From: Thermothelomyces thermophilus ATCC 42464
Taxonomy: Eukaryota > Ascomycota > Sordariomycetes > Sordariales > Chaetomiaceae
DNA length: 64,000 nt
Reading direction: 5' to 3'
Assembly (NCBI RefSeq): GCF_000226095.1
Contig: NC_016472.1
Coordinates: 6,696,001-6,760,000, forward strand
Under the pieces are notes generated by a model that worked only from the letters and a program-made list of their open reading frames with translations, was not told the origin of the DNA and did no database searches. Positions within the stretch are counted from its first letter, which is position 1. Each line of letters opens with the position of its first letter. Both the position numbers and the translations under genes were made by a program. This document shows, one piece after another, positions 44,108-57,300 of the stretch.

Positions 44108-45800
44108 TTTTTTTTTTTTTTTTTTCATCCTTGGCGTGCGTACACCAAGGAGGGAAGTAGTGTAGTGTATGTACTGTAGAGTATTCGTGCCTGGCCTGTC
44201 ACCCAAGCCGTCGCCAGGCCCCCTCCAACGCCCGGCAATCGCCGAGTCTCTCTCGGTGATTACCGACGGCGGCAGGAAAGAGCGACGAAGTTTCTCAGCC
44301 GAGACAATTGAGCGGGGGGAAGAACAGAAAGGAAAGAAAAACCAACGGAAAAAGAAAATACAAGGCCCGTTCAGATCGTCTAAGACACGAGTAAAGGTTG
44401 TTTCTGACCTCTGGAAGCGGGAGGGAAGGAGCTCTTTTTACGAGGCGATGCCCGGGCTGCGCGTTTCACACAAAATGGGATCGCGCAATGGGCGAAGTCG
44501 AGCGTGCTTGTGTGCTGTCGTGATTCGGCCGCGTTTGTCGTAGGAGGGGGAGTGGTTTCTGCTGCGTTCATGCTCGTGGCTCTTGCAAGGAGAAGCTTCC
44601 CAAGCCGTGTGTCTCGGTTCGTCGATCCGGCGAGAAAGGAGCAGTCGCACACGGCCGCGTGACCGCTTTTTCGTCGGGAATGGAGTTGTTTCTGAACTTC
44701 TTGTTGTTCTTTTTCCTACCTCATGGTTTGATCAATTTGGGGGGCGCTGTCTCGACATCGTGTTTGCTGGCCGGGGGGGGGCTGCTCGGGTAGCTGCTGC
44801 CGACGGCGGAACTCGTTCTTTTTTCTTCCTGTCGCCGTCGTAGCTTCCCAGATCTAGTTGCACCTATATGTAATTGTTCGTTACTACTACTAGTCCTAGC
44901 TAACAGTCACTGCCGGTCGATGAATTGTAGTAATTCATGCAAGTAGACGGAGTGTGGTGTCTCTCTTTCGTCCAAGTGTAGCAGTTGCCTCCGTTCCACG
45001 GCTGTTTGTCAAACTGAATGATACGATCTGCAGATCTTCACTGCCCGGTTAAACCCCAGATCGCCACGCTCTTCGTCTGTCCCACGCAGGACGACTGCCG
45101 GTGAGTGGAATACATCGACAGGAAGGCGAGGATACATTGGTGTGTCGAGGCCGGCTCTCCGGAGCGTCTTTGTCGTTGCACGGTGTTGTCGGCCCTCGAC
45201 CTCGACGTTGCCCGACGAGATATCTTGGCGGGGTGGTATTGCTTATTTTTGGCGTCGCGCGCCTCTGCAGGTTCGGTCGCATCCAAACGCACCCCTGTGC
45301 CTGTCATCGAAACCCGCACCCCCAAGCTTCTTCTGCCCCCTTCCCTCCCTCCCCCCCAAAATCTCGGCAAGGGTGGCTGGCGAACGGCACGATGCAACGG
45401 GGCGGCAGGGGAATCTTCTTTTATTGTGCGACTCCAAGGCCCATGCCTCCCACCCTGGCATAGCAGCCGGCAGCGACCAGGCCTCCCCAACGCCCCGGTC
45501 GAACGTTAACCGTAAGGCTGGGAACAGTGCAAGGTAGTGTAGTGTAGTGTGTAGTGTAGTGTAGCGCAGCGTATGTATTCCGTAAGTTATAGTGGTGTGC
45601 TCCGCAGCGTAGTATATTAGACATAACACTAACCTCCGCTTACTTGGTATGATGTTTATGTATTTATTTATTTTCGTGTTCGTAATAATAATCCTTCCGT
45701 ACTTTAGTGCGGAGTTTGCCCATCCTAAGAACTGCACAAGGTAAGGTAACTTTACAGGAATAACAAACAAAAAAAAAGTGTATGCGGGCAAGTGGCATAG
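41785..45800. other. Gene-poor region, left part
   Basis: This is downstream of the DUF8035 gene. It holds a C18 run (42905-42922), a (CT)n tract running into T27 (about 44075-44125), and GTAGT-type short tandem units at 45536-45572. Frames reach about 198 codons (45243-45839, minus) but I recognise no domain, and none joins plausible exons. No tRNA or other RNA gene was found by eye. Confidence 0.5.
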
Positions 45801-48800
45801 ACTTTCACCACTTATCTTTGCCAAGGGAGGCAGGAACAAGTGTAACTACCCCCTCAAAAACCTCGAAATTTGATTCTTACTGATCGGCGTAAGCCAGGGC
45901 CTGAGGGACCTCAAAGCAACCTTTTTGCCAAAAGAGCTCGTGCCCCGCGAATTGTAACTTGTGTCAGGTCGGTACAGCTAAGCTATAATTAGTGTTTTTA
46001 TCCGGGAAATCCTCGCCGTTTTTTGCTGTTTCTGAACTCTCGGTAGGACCGCAGTAAAGCGCAGAGGGATCCGACATGATTAGCCCGAGCCTGTGGTTGC
46101 CTGCCACGGCTCTGAACCCGATGCGCGCGCACTGACAGTTGCTGTTTGAATCAATGATGATACGCGGACCCACAGCGGTGAAATGAAACGGGAAGCGTCG
46201 GGTCCTCCTTTTTCTTTGAGCCTGAAGTCCGGAGTACGGACTGCGACTGCGCGAGGATTCGTATCAGTGTAGGTAGTGAGCTAATAAGCACCTGAGGTAA
46301 CCTACTGGTCATCGCATGGAGTGCGAGGTATTGGTTGCTGTCTTTGCTGATAAATCCAACCGTTCTTCGGTGATCTCCGATATTCCCTTTACTCACCGAA
46401 TTTGCCGGCATACTGTGCGCGTAATAGCAGGAATAGTCATTCCTGATTACAAGCACTCTGGAGTCCATCCCCAGCGTCCGGGTCAGAACAGTAGCCTTTG
46501 GCGATGTACGAGAGTATACTTCAGTGTAAGCTGCTTTCCTAGAGCAGTGTGGTGTTTACCGTATCTTCTATCCTTTCTTTTGTATGTACCGCTTGTACGG
46601 ATACTTGGTGTTGTGTACTGCATGTGTAATCCGAACTGCAATTACTGACCGAAGGCAAGGTCCCGAGTAATCCATCGTGTGCTAGACGGATTGGGTAGTG
46701 TATGTACTCCGTACAGTACCTTACATAGTAGTACCACGGTACCCCCTTCCGTCGGAGTGCCAAGCGGATGAGTTCCCGCTTGGTTGCGGTTTACAGTAAG
46801 GATGTTCCTGTCACTCCTGTCGCTTCCGACCGCCTCACAAGCCATACCGCTTCTAGCCTTCGGGCGAACCATGGCCACCACTTCTGCGTGTTTATTTCCT
46901 GCGTTGTCAACATGGTTATAACGCACTTGCGTGGCACTTGGTCTCCTGTTCGACACTAGCGTAGTGTGGGACACTGGTTGCGAGGCAAAAGAAGAACTGG
47001 CAGCATAGGTCTGGAGATGCGAAGGATGTATGTACTTATCAATTGTCTGTGTGTACGACGTCAAAAGCCCCATTATGTACTGACCGACGGGTTATGAAGG
47101 TATGCACATGTACGGATTACAGTACGAACGGACATTGGTGGACCAAGAAACACGCACAGTAGAAGACTCAAGACCAAATGTGCGAGCGGGAGAGACTTCC
47201 GGAAGCTGACCTAATCCGCAACACGGCAGCGTTTCGTATAACTATTGATCGCCGGGTGAAGAGCGGCTACGCACTTGCAGTTATAGCGCAAAGTGCTTGT
47301 GGAAGGTCCTTTTTTCGTAGTGCATTCCCTTCATCACGCTCATTCGAAACGCGCTGTAAGTTTCCCATTTTTTTGCTAGTATACAGTAGAGCTTCCGTCC
47401 CGGTCGAAGCGTGTTGAACCCGGTGTGACGAGAACAAATAGGCGAGCCTTCGCGCCGCCCCTGCTGCATGCTGCACGTGAGGAGCTGCTCCGCTTCCGAT
47501 TGATCAATGCTTGCCTGAGTGGGGGTGCGAGGCCGCCGCCTTAAATCGCCTCATTGGCTGATAGCTGGAGCGTCTCGAGTCCACGCGCCCCGTGATTGCT
47601 CAAGCAAAGTTCCCCGAAATTGCTTCCGCCGTCGTGCTTCTCATGGTGCCGTCAAATCACTCAGGTTCAAGAAAGGACAACGGGCGCGAGCGAGACACAC
47701 TCTGCGGTTCTTGGTTTCCGGTTTCATTCTCTGGTCTTCTCGGGATTTCCTTGAGTACGTACACGCCATTACGTAGCACTCCAAGCTACGGTAACATACA
47801 CTAAACTAATGTTGCCAGCGATCCTAGTATGCCAGTGTACGTACAGTACTGCAAGTACCCGACAAATGGGGTAGGTGTTTAGATAGTACTGTATAGTACG
47901 GAGTACATCTGTAAAAGAAAACCTTGGGGCGAATTGCACGGCAAAGAAAACGCCCAATACTTGTAGCTGTATATGTCTAGTATTAACGTACCTACTCGAA
48001 TTGACAACTTTGGTATACACTACTATGTACTCCGTAAAGGGTTGCCAACGGTTCCCGAACGCTTGCGTGGTGTGGCTCGATGCGTTTGGTGCTGCAGGAT
48101 ATTGTAGTGTAGCAAGGCAGGACGAGATCTGCCGCGCGGAGTTGTAGCGTTGCAACCGTATGCGCGGTCACTCCGCTCTAGTTAGCGTGTGTGTGTAGTG
48201 TACAGAGTAGGAAACAGTGTCAATTGACTCTCGAGCTGTCTGTTTGGCCCCCATAACCAACAGATTGTGTCATTCTGACGAGAGCCCAATGGAATATTGG
48301 TGGTGGCCCTCGGTCAATTTCTGACTGGCTATTAGCGGTGAAGGATTTGGAAATATCCCCGGCACGAACGTTCTCGTAGCCTGACAGAAAAAACCTCGGT
48401 GTAGAAGTGGCAGAGGGGTGATTGGTGGATTGAAGACAAAGCGTGCCGCTACGGAGTACCACTGGCGAGATTTGCCTGACGTGGACAAGACGTGCGCAGT
48501 AGCGGATAATCTCCTTGGCGAGCTGGCGAGCCCTCCCCCACAAACCCGTGGGGCGGTCGGCCCCGGCGACTCGAACCTCGTGGCGAGTCGTAAGCTTGGT
48601 GTATCAGGTCGTAATTCCGTTTTCGTGCTCGCAATCTCGATCGCAACGAATGCGCGCAATTGCCCACAAGTGGGAAAGAAAAGGGAATGCTTATCGACAG
48701 GTTTTTTTTTTTAAATAGTCTTGTCGGAATCAATCATTTGTATGAAAAACCATTCGTTCGAGCCCGCTGTCGATAAGAAATAAAACTCTCAGGGAAGCCC

Positions 48801-50000
48801 AACCCTTCGACGGCTTCCTTGCTGGAGCCTCAAGCCCCGAGGTTTTGGGACGCACTTGTTCCCGAGGCTTGTCGACACCACAGAAACCCTTCCGCATCAA
48901 CTCACGTGTCGGCGTGCCGAAAGAACGTGTCTCAAGCCACCCCACACAGACCCTTGCCCAGCAGCCGACGCGTCGAAATCAGCTTTAATTTAAGAGGGTA
49001 TTCGGAGCGCGGCCCTAGGAGCGCACATACTATACCTCCGTACCGCATGAAATCTCGATCTCGTCGATAATCTTCACCGGTATCATGAATGCGAAACACC
49101 TCCGTTACGATCCCTCCAAATGCTACTGTCCCAGTCGCAACGTAGACTCGCCAATCAGCAAGGCCCGAAACTGCCTGCTGTGCAGGTGGTGGACGGATGA
49201 TATACAGTACTTTGTAGCATTATACTGCGCTATGAGCTAAGCAGCATGGCGAAGGAGGTGACGCCCGTGTAATCGAATGCAGAATATATCCGCTACTTGT
49301 CGTCTTGTAACACTGCCCATGGCCAGCCCGTAACTACAGGCAGGATGTCCGTGGTATCTGCGTAGTCCACACTTCCTGGGCTTCTTTGTTGTGTCGTGAA
49401 CCTTGACCGTTGCGCGCCCCAAGGCCTTGGTTAACTTTCCGAGACCCCTGACCTGGGTCCAACTCCCGCTTGACGGGATCCGGATCCCTGTCTTGCGTAT
49501 CGAGACGAGAGTCGACGGCGCCGAAGTAGGATCTTGAGACGTCTGTTGCTGTGCTGCATGGGCCATTCTGCCCACCCCCTCTTTCTCTCTCTCTCTCTCT
49601 CTCTCACACACAAAACGTCTTGAGTATAGTTATATCATAGGCGGCCTGAACAAGTCGACTGCACTATGTGTACATTTCCTTGTGTAGAGTACACTCGCCG
49701 CTCAGTTCGAGACACTGCATGCCCTGGCCCCTGACCGCCGCATAACCACCTTATTTGTTAGCGTTACGTTTTATTGGGCCGGAGTGGGGGTGGGGGGTTT
49801 CCTCCCGCGGCTTGTCCCGACACCCTTGCTGAACTCCGTCAGCACAAGCTCCCAAGCAGGCGGTCCGTCGAATCGGGCACGGCGCCGAAGGTTGACATAA
49901 CCACCAATTCTGTCTGTTCAGCTGAAGGAAAAGGACAAGTATCTCAGAGACAACAAACATTACCACTGCCCAGATACGTTTTGGTTCTTCTTTCTGAAGT
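45801..50000. other. Gene-poor region, middle part
   Basis: This stretch is somewhat more AT-rich than coding DNA. It carries the densest set of TACTCCGTA motifs in the window (46705-46713, 47897-47905, 48028-48036, 48450-48458), plus a seven-base-pair hairpin at 48567-48590 and a (CT)n tract at about 49584-49604. I see no coding gene and no recognisable transposon ends or enzymes. Confidence 0.5.
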
Positions 50001-53000
50001 TCTTGTATTGTTCATAAATGTCAAATGCCTACCTGATTTCTCCTAGCGCGGCCCTGGCTGTTAGATAGTAATGCGAGTCCTCATCCTTCCCCGGCAAGGC
50101 CGGTGTCTGAGGCAAGTTGCCCTGCATTTGGTTTCTTTCTTGCCTTTACATCAGGAACTTCTCCCGCGCACTACTACTCCGTATGACCGCCATTTACTTG
50201 CGCTGCTCACCGACAACCTGCGCGTTTTATGACCTGCTGACAACTCGGGCAACGACTGCCCGCTTAATCGTCTTTCCACCGCCTTTTCCTGCACCAGCAA
50301 CGAACCGCATTTCCCTGCATGCTGCACAGTTCCTCTGCTGCCACGAAGTCTGCACTGCTTCTCCCTACATGCAGCTTGTCAAGCTAAATCCACTACTAAA
50401 TCGTGAGCAGAGGCACCACTGCGAGGAAGAACAAACTTAAGGCATGCGCGAAGTTTCCACTTATTATTGACCACCAAAATACCATCCTCTTCTCTTCTGC
50501 ACGTGGCTTTTCTCGACCGGAAACCCGGCCGTCGCCATCCCGTAGGTAGGCCTCAAGAAGCCCTTCTCCTCGGGCTTTGGCCTCGATCTCGCCCAGTTCG
50601 GCGCCACGCGACGTTGGGCCCCCCCAGTCAGTTACTTACACAGTATGCTCGACGCTTTTTGTCGAGTCTATGTTGGACCCCAACAAGAGGAATTCTGCAT
50701 TCACCGTGGTGTATGTACGTACGGACTACACGATGTGCGACGTCTTCCGCGCTGGCACCAGGTTATTCGCCAATCCCCTGTTGCGGCGCCTCACGCGAGC
50801 GAATCAGCGTGCTCCGCTCTGCGGTAACCGCTTCGGAAAGCGGACCAGGGTTCTCGAGTGTCACAGCGCAATCACTCCCGTTTCAATCTCGGCAGTGTTC
50901 CACCCTAGTCCCCGTTCTGGTATCGCATGAGATGGGCTGCAAATTTCAACATGCAACCCTAGCGGTTCTTTCCCCGTCGCAAGTTCATTTTGAAATCGCT
51001 GCCTTGTCTTTTTAAATTTCTCTTGTTCTTCCAAGCTGACCTTTCGTTTTCTCGGTATTGCCCCAGACAAACCCTTGCGTGTCTTGGGTAAGCTCTCCGA
51101 ACACAAACCACAACCCCCTCCCAACTCACGCGTTCATCCGCCAGAAAGCTGGAACGGTTGATTTCAGCAACCGCTTCATAATCATCGAAGAAAGGCGCCC
51201 TTCCGCGTCCCTACACAACATCAAACAGCGCCTGGTTCGTCTGCCCTTACTTTGGTCAGACGACTTACTCGTAAGTTGTCCCGATTGCTCGTGCCTTGTG
51301 GCTCGGACAGCAGGGCGCGCCGCAAGGCACCGGCCGGTCTCACATCACGAGACACCTGTTGTGGCGGGACGCACGGTTGCTGGCGGAAACCTGGTTTTCC
51401 GGCCGCTCGCGACAGCGACCTTCGAGAGGATCATCGAAGCCGCGCTTCGGTTCCACGGGTCGCAGTTCCACCAAACAAACACCAAAGCGGCCAAACGTTA
51501 ACTCATTCATTGCCTTTCCGCACCCGGCCTTGGTCGATGGTTACTGACTTGGAGCAACCGAAACAGAAGCAAGCGGTACCTGTACTGTACACCAACAATC
51601 AGCGCATCCTGTCGCCGTCATTCTACCATAGAATGGGATTGATGACAATGGCCCAACACCGGCAGGCGCCCCGCCAATTCAAGGAAGAGCCCGGTCATGA
51701 CTCGGTGAGGTGACAATTTCGTTTTCTCTACTTGCATTGCGACCCTCCACCCAAGTCATCGACAACATCCGTCACTCCGCTGTCATCTGTCAATGCGGCA
51801 GTGCCGCGGAACTCTACCCAACTCGCCCTATATTGGGGGTGGCCGCTTCCTCGGGGTAAGTTCATCTCGAGGATGCGTGGCGGCTGCGACGAGATATCTT
51901 GGTGTTGAATAACCCATGCACCCACGTTCTCAATTTCCCTTGTTCAGCAACCCCGGCAGAGCTACGCAATTCGTTCCAGAAAACTGCATGCCGCTGCCGC
52001 ATCCTTGGCTGGCCGGGGAGGGGATGCTGCTGGGAATTACAAGGGGGGCGAGCTGTTTCACCAGCAGACAGGGCTCCGGTATCATGCGACATGGGGCACT
52101 GCCGGGATGCACAACGCGCTTCCACCCTGTCAACTTTGGCAGCGCGGCGGGCAACCCCCATGCTCGCATGTTGCTGCCCCTTGAGTTGCATCCATTCCGC
52201 AATTCGACAAGTGTTGAAAGGGACTGGGGACCGCCAGAAAGCTAGGCTGGCGGCAGCGGCAGCGGATGGCTGCAGAACGCATCGCCCGCGCGCAGCAGCT
52301 GCACTCGCTGTTCTGGTCCCTCGCGGTTACGCCATCAGCGGCGCCCCCCCCCAAGCATGGCCGCGCGGGCATGCCGGCAGACCCAACGGCGAAGCATTTG
52401 GGGCCCTGGCTGGTCTTGGTATCCCCACCCCACGCGCTTGTCCCCCACCGCCCATCAATGGTTATAAACCATTTAAGAACTGCGTACACGATTCAGCGAT
52501 CGGCTCCCTGGCCAACGCGCCTGTCCGCACAAGCACGTCTTTTGCACTGAATTCAGTCTCGTCGGCTGTGGGCGCGCTGACGACACTCGTGCGACGGTCT
52601 TGCCATGCCTGATGTGCGCTGTCCCGAGCGGAATGATGCTCGGCATACGAGAGAGCCTTGGCTAGAGTCAGTTCCTCACTAGCGGGTGGGGAATTGGGAG
52701 GCGATATCAGCGCATTGTGGGACAGCTTCGTACCCCTAAGGCGCGTGATGTGGGGTCGCTAGCAGCTCCTGGACACCAGTCCAGAGCGTTCCGACCAAAG
52801 GACCCACAGAGCCAGAAAGTTTTGGCAGAAACACAACTTTTCCGTGGCCGTCTCATCTTCTCCGCAGCTGCTGCAAACGCTGCTCCAAGTGGACAACGGG
52901 CGATGCAAGCAGAGAGGCATGCATGCTTGACTGGCAGACTCCCAATTCCCAGCGGAAGTCCAGACTTCTCACGTTCGCGTGTCCTCAAGACCAGCCAGCT

Positions 53001-54308
53001 GTTTCAAGCGATCCAGTCAAGAATGATGCGGGTGTGTGCACCGGAGCAAGGGCGCCGCGGGACTTGGGAACTGGTCGTCGTCGGGGAAGTCCAGCCCATC
53101 GCAGGGATTCTGGCGCATGGAATGGTGTGCGGGACCCGCTCTTCTCACCGCCCCTTGTCCCTGCCCGCGAAAGGAAATGGGGAATCGACAGGAAGATGAG
53201 TGGCAGATGACAGGGTCGGAACAGCCAGGAATTCCCATCAGAGGTCTTGCCCGTTCAGTGGCTAGCCCCGGTTGGCTATTCCTCGTTGGGCAATAGTTGT
53301 GCTACCTGCCTCTGCTCTGGACCTTGCCATTGGCCACCTCATCAAAGTTGCAGTCGCCCCCCTGCTCGCCTTTCTTCCCCCCCTTGCCAACTTCCTCCAG
53401 GACGGTTGCCCAGCCCCGGCCCCCCGTCATCCTTGGCGCATCAACCCACACCTCTCGAACATTTTTCATTGCGTTGCGGGGCTCGGGCTCTGCTTGCGCG
53501 GTGTTATCACTGGTTCAATCTGGGCAGCGCAGTGAAAAAAAAAGTTAAGCCCACCACAAAATACGCCTCCCTCCCCCCCCTTCCCACCCCCCCTGCTGGG
53601 TATATCATCTTCCGCTGTACTCGGCCTGTCAGGCATTGTCAGTCTTCTCTTTCCACCCCCCTGCCCGGCTCTTTTGCAAGCATATTCGACAAGTCTCGTG
53701 GTTATTCCCCGTTGCTGCAGAACCCTGGCCATACCTCCATAAACTCGCTATCCCCACAATAGCTTTCCCCTGAACCGTCTTGTTGGGGTCAGGACTAATC
53801 CTGTCAATCCTGTCGCTCCCGCATTCCTCGCCGCGGGACTGCATCTTCGGTTAGTTTGCACTAGCGGCCCCGTTCATTTTCTTTCCCATGCGCTGTCCGG
53901 GGTCAAGTTGCTGCTGGCAGCGAGAACAATTGCCAGGACACTTACCACGTTGACGCCGAGCAGCCCGAAGGGCTCTCCCGAGTGGGAATCTCGAAAGCTC
54001 GGGAGAGGATTCCGAGCCCTTCGTTGCTCCACCCTGTGGGTAGCATTGGCTTTCCCTTGCTCCTTGCTGTCGGCTGGGAGACCGCGTGGACAGAAGCCTT
54101 GTCCTACAAAATCCCACCCACCGTATCCCCGAGGCTAGCCCACCTCGCCCGTGGGTCCCTCGTCTTTTTCAGGGGACCGACCTTACTTCCCGGCGCCCCA
54201 GTCCTTGCACGCGCCCTTGCGTTCCGCGAAGGAAAAAAAAAAGCCACAACATTCCCAGACGCGTCCCCGGCACTCCAAAACACACACGCACACACTCCAT
54301 ACACACAC
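50001..54308. other. Gene-poor region, right part; possible long leader of the DUF8032 gene
   Basis: The base composition turns C-rich toward the right. The biggest frame (51899-52612, plus, 237 codons) has no known motif and is rich in Ala, Arg, Cys and Pro. The last 600-1000 bases have the C/T-rich look of fungal 5' leaders. TACTCCGTA occurs at 50175-50183. I see no supportable gene. Confidence 0.5.
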
Positions 54309-54338
54309 ATGGTTTTCGCCTCAAGACGAACCCTGTAG
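54309..54338 (+). promoter_or_regulatory. Nine-codon upstream ORF in the DUF8032 gene leader
   Basis: An ATG followed by eight codons and TAG ends 11 bases before the first in-frame ATG of the DUF8032 gene. It reads MVFASRRTL. Short uORFs this close to a start are a common way to lower translation of regulatory genes. Whether it is in the mature transcript depends on the unmapped leader. Confidence 0.45.
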
Positions 54339-54349
54339 CGTGAGGACTA

Positions 54350-57300
54350 ATGGTTGTCTCCTCTATGCAGCACCACACCCACCAACAGCAGGGTCCTGTC
54401 CCCCCGCATCTGCAGCACTCGCGGCCCTCGAGCGTGGTTCATCAGCAGCATCACCCCCAGCCCACCGCGCAGCAGCAGCAGCACCACCAGCAACAGCAAC
54501 CACAACATTCGGGCGCGTACGCATACCCGCAACAAAACCAGGGGAGCAACACCCAGGACCACGGCCTGCCCTCGTACTACGCGCATCCAAGCCCCTACAG
54601 CACACCGGGTGGGACGAGCGGATACACGTCCGCAGGTGAGTCTGCTGTGTTCGGCTCTGTTGCCCAAGTTTTTGACCCCGGCCTCGCTGACCCCAGCCGT
54701 CCACAGACACCGGCGACATGATGGCTGCCACTATGCCGAGACCCTATCCTCCAATTTCATACCATACACCCCAGTCAAACTCGCCCGCATCGGTAGCATC
54801 GCCCTCGGGTCACGACCAGCAGCGAGGCATGTACGGCCAGCCTCCATCTCAACTACAACATCAACCCATGTACTATCCGGCTCCCCAGCAGCAGTACTCG
54901 TCCATGCCGGCCCAGGCCGCGCAGTCGCCCTATGCCTCGCATGCGCAACAGCCTCATCAGCCGATGGGATCCCAGGCCGGCATGATGATGTCACACACCC
55001 CTCCCCAGCACCCCATCAGCCAGCATCCCACGCAGCACGCGCAGTCAGGGATGACGGTCAGCCCGCGCCCGGATAAGATGGAGACGCACGCGCTCAGCCA
55101 CCGGATATCGGGGACATCAGCCCCAGTGGCCATGAACAACACGCCGTCAACGAGCCCCCAAAACGGCGCCTCTCTGTCTACGCCCACCACCTCTTCCGGC
55201 GTGAACCCGAACGCGGCCCCGGGCCCGATCCCGGCAACCACGCCGCTGGTTGTCAGGCAGGACACTAACGGTGTCCAATGGATCGCCTTCGAGTATTCGA
55301 GGGATCGTGTCAAGATGGAGTACACCATCCGTTGCGATGTTGAGTCGGTGAACCAAGACGAGTTGACGCCCGAATTCAAGTCGGAGAACTGCGTCTACCC
55401 GCGCGCGTGCTGCCCCAAGGAACAGTACCGCGGTAACCGGTTGCAGTACGAGACAGAGTGCAACACGGTCGGTTGGGCGCTCGCGCAGCTGAACCCGCCC
55501 CTCCGGGGCAAGAGGGGCCTCATTCAGCGCGCCGTGGACAGCTGGCGGAACAGCAACCAGGACCCTCGGCTGAGGAGCCGTCGCGTCCGGCGTATGGCCA
55601 AGATGAACTACCGCAACCAGAAGGCGGGCTCGACCACCCCTCATACTGCTCAGTTGCCCGCGCCCGCTGCTCCCGGCTCAACGGCTCTAACGCCGACGGC
55701 CATGGCCCCGGGCAGCAATCCGGCCATGGCTAAGCCGGTCATGAACAACATGGCCCCCCAGATGCATCACCACCACGGCGGTCAGCAGGACGGAAGCGCT
55801 CAGGGAGGAGACGAAGTCGGTATGTTTCACCAGATGGCCTAAAGCGCGCGCGTTTTGTTGTGATTAAGTGTGATACCTCTTCGAGCCAAGCTGTCTTACA
55901 TGCGCCTGCTCTTCTTTCTTCTCCTTCTTTCCTATCTCTCTCTCTCTCTCTCTCACATATTTTTTGTCCTATCGTGTTTTGGTTTGGTTGTGTCTGGAAT
56001 TCTTGGGAAAAATACTCGCTCGCGGCCTCCCCCGTTGCACATCTGCTGTTATTATATACCGGATCGCGCGACCACTCGATTGTTTTCGAGCATTGATGTT
56101 TACCTGGGCCGACAACAGGAACCTGGTACAAACAAGAAAGAACTGTACATTACACTTAGTCGCGTTTGCTGTTAGTCTGTTTTGCAGGTTCTCGGTCGTC
56201 GTCGTCTAGTCGTCTGGCTGGCTGCTGGCAGAACTCGGTTGGTTGCACTGCATCTCCCTGCTTTGCAGCGACATTCAACAGCATCGCTCATCACACATAT
56301 CAACCGGCACCTTCATCCTCAGCACCCACATCATGTCCGAGTGTCTTTGACAGGGGAGCCTGAGCGAGATGATGGCACCCCGAGATGCTCGGCTCCTTGC
56401 ATCCTTTGCCGCGTCGATTTTGATTTTGCTGCGCTGTCTTGCTTCGAGAGTATCACACTTAACATGACCGACGCGCGTTGACTTGAGGGCCTTGCAATGA
56501 TTATCCCCCTGAACCATATAACCATAACCAAACCCCCTCACAACCCCCAACCACCCCCGGAAGAGGTAGAGAGCGCCGATGGGCTGACGCGAAGACTTTC
56601 TCTTTAGGCGAAGGGGACTACTCAGGGGACCAGCATCATCACCACCACCATCACCATCACCAGCCACCTACCCAATCCGGCACAGAGGAACGCCCAGCCC
56701 ATGTTTTCTCCGGCTACGGTTCCTACAGCGGAGCGCCGCCGCAGGGATCCTCGATGCCGTCCATCCACGACGCCCTGGGTGACGGCAACCACGCGCCCCT
56801 CGCCGCCGCCCGCCGGACGAGCCACTCCCGCGGGGACCCGGACATGCCCGAGGATCTCTTCCCGGACATCCCCGAGGCCAAGAAGCGCAAGTTCATCCTG
56901 GTAGAGGACAGCGACCGGCAGAGCCGGCTGCGCGTGCGCGTCACGCTCGACGGCGTCGACACGCGCGAGATCCCGGACAGCTTCCGCAAGAGCAGTAGCG
57001 TCTACCCGCGCAGCTACTTCCCGCGCGAGATGCAGAGCCCCCCGCCCAGCGCCACGGGCAGCAAGTTCTTCACCGACGACGCGAGCGACGGCGAGGATGA
57101 CGGGACTACCGAGACGGAAGGCGGTGGTGGTCGCCGGTCCGGACGGCGCCCCGGCGCGTCGTCGAAGCGCGGGAGAGTCATGGTCAAGGTGCCGCTGGCC
57201 GAGGGCCAGGAAGGCGAGGTGGCTATCCCGAGGATGCGCAAGGTCTTCCGGGGCAAGGAGGTTCGCCTCAACGACCTGGGCTATCGCATGGCGTGGCTGC

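Noticed and set aside
48550-48600. tRNA-like element: GACTCGAACC resembles a reversed T-arm and a 7-bp hairpin surrounds it
   Set aside because: The T-stem has a mismatch, and no matching acceptor stem, D-arm or anticodon arm is found at the right distance on the minus strand.
51899-52612. 237-codon plus-strand reading frame in the gene desert
   Set aside because: Composition (Ala, Arg, Cys, Pro) is that of random GC-rich DNA; no motif; no plausible neighbouring exons.
41785-54308. Transposon or virus-like element in the gene desert
   Set aside because: I saw no transposase, reverse transcriptase, integrase or capsid motif, no long terminal direct or inverted repeats and no RIP-like AT-rich blocks.
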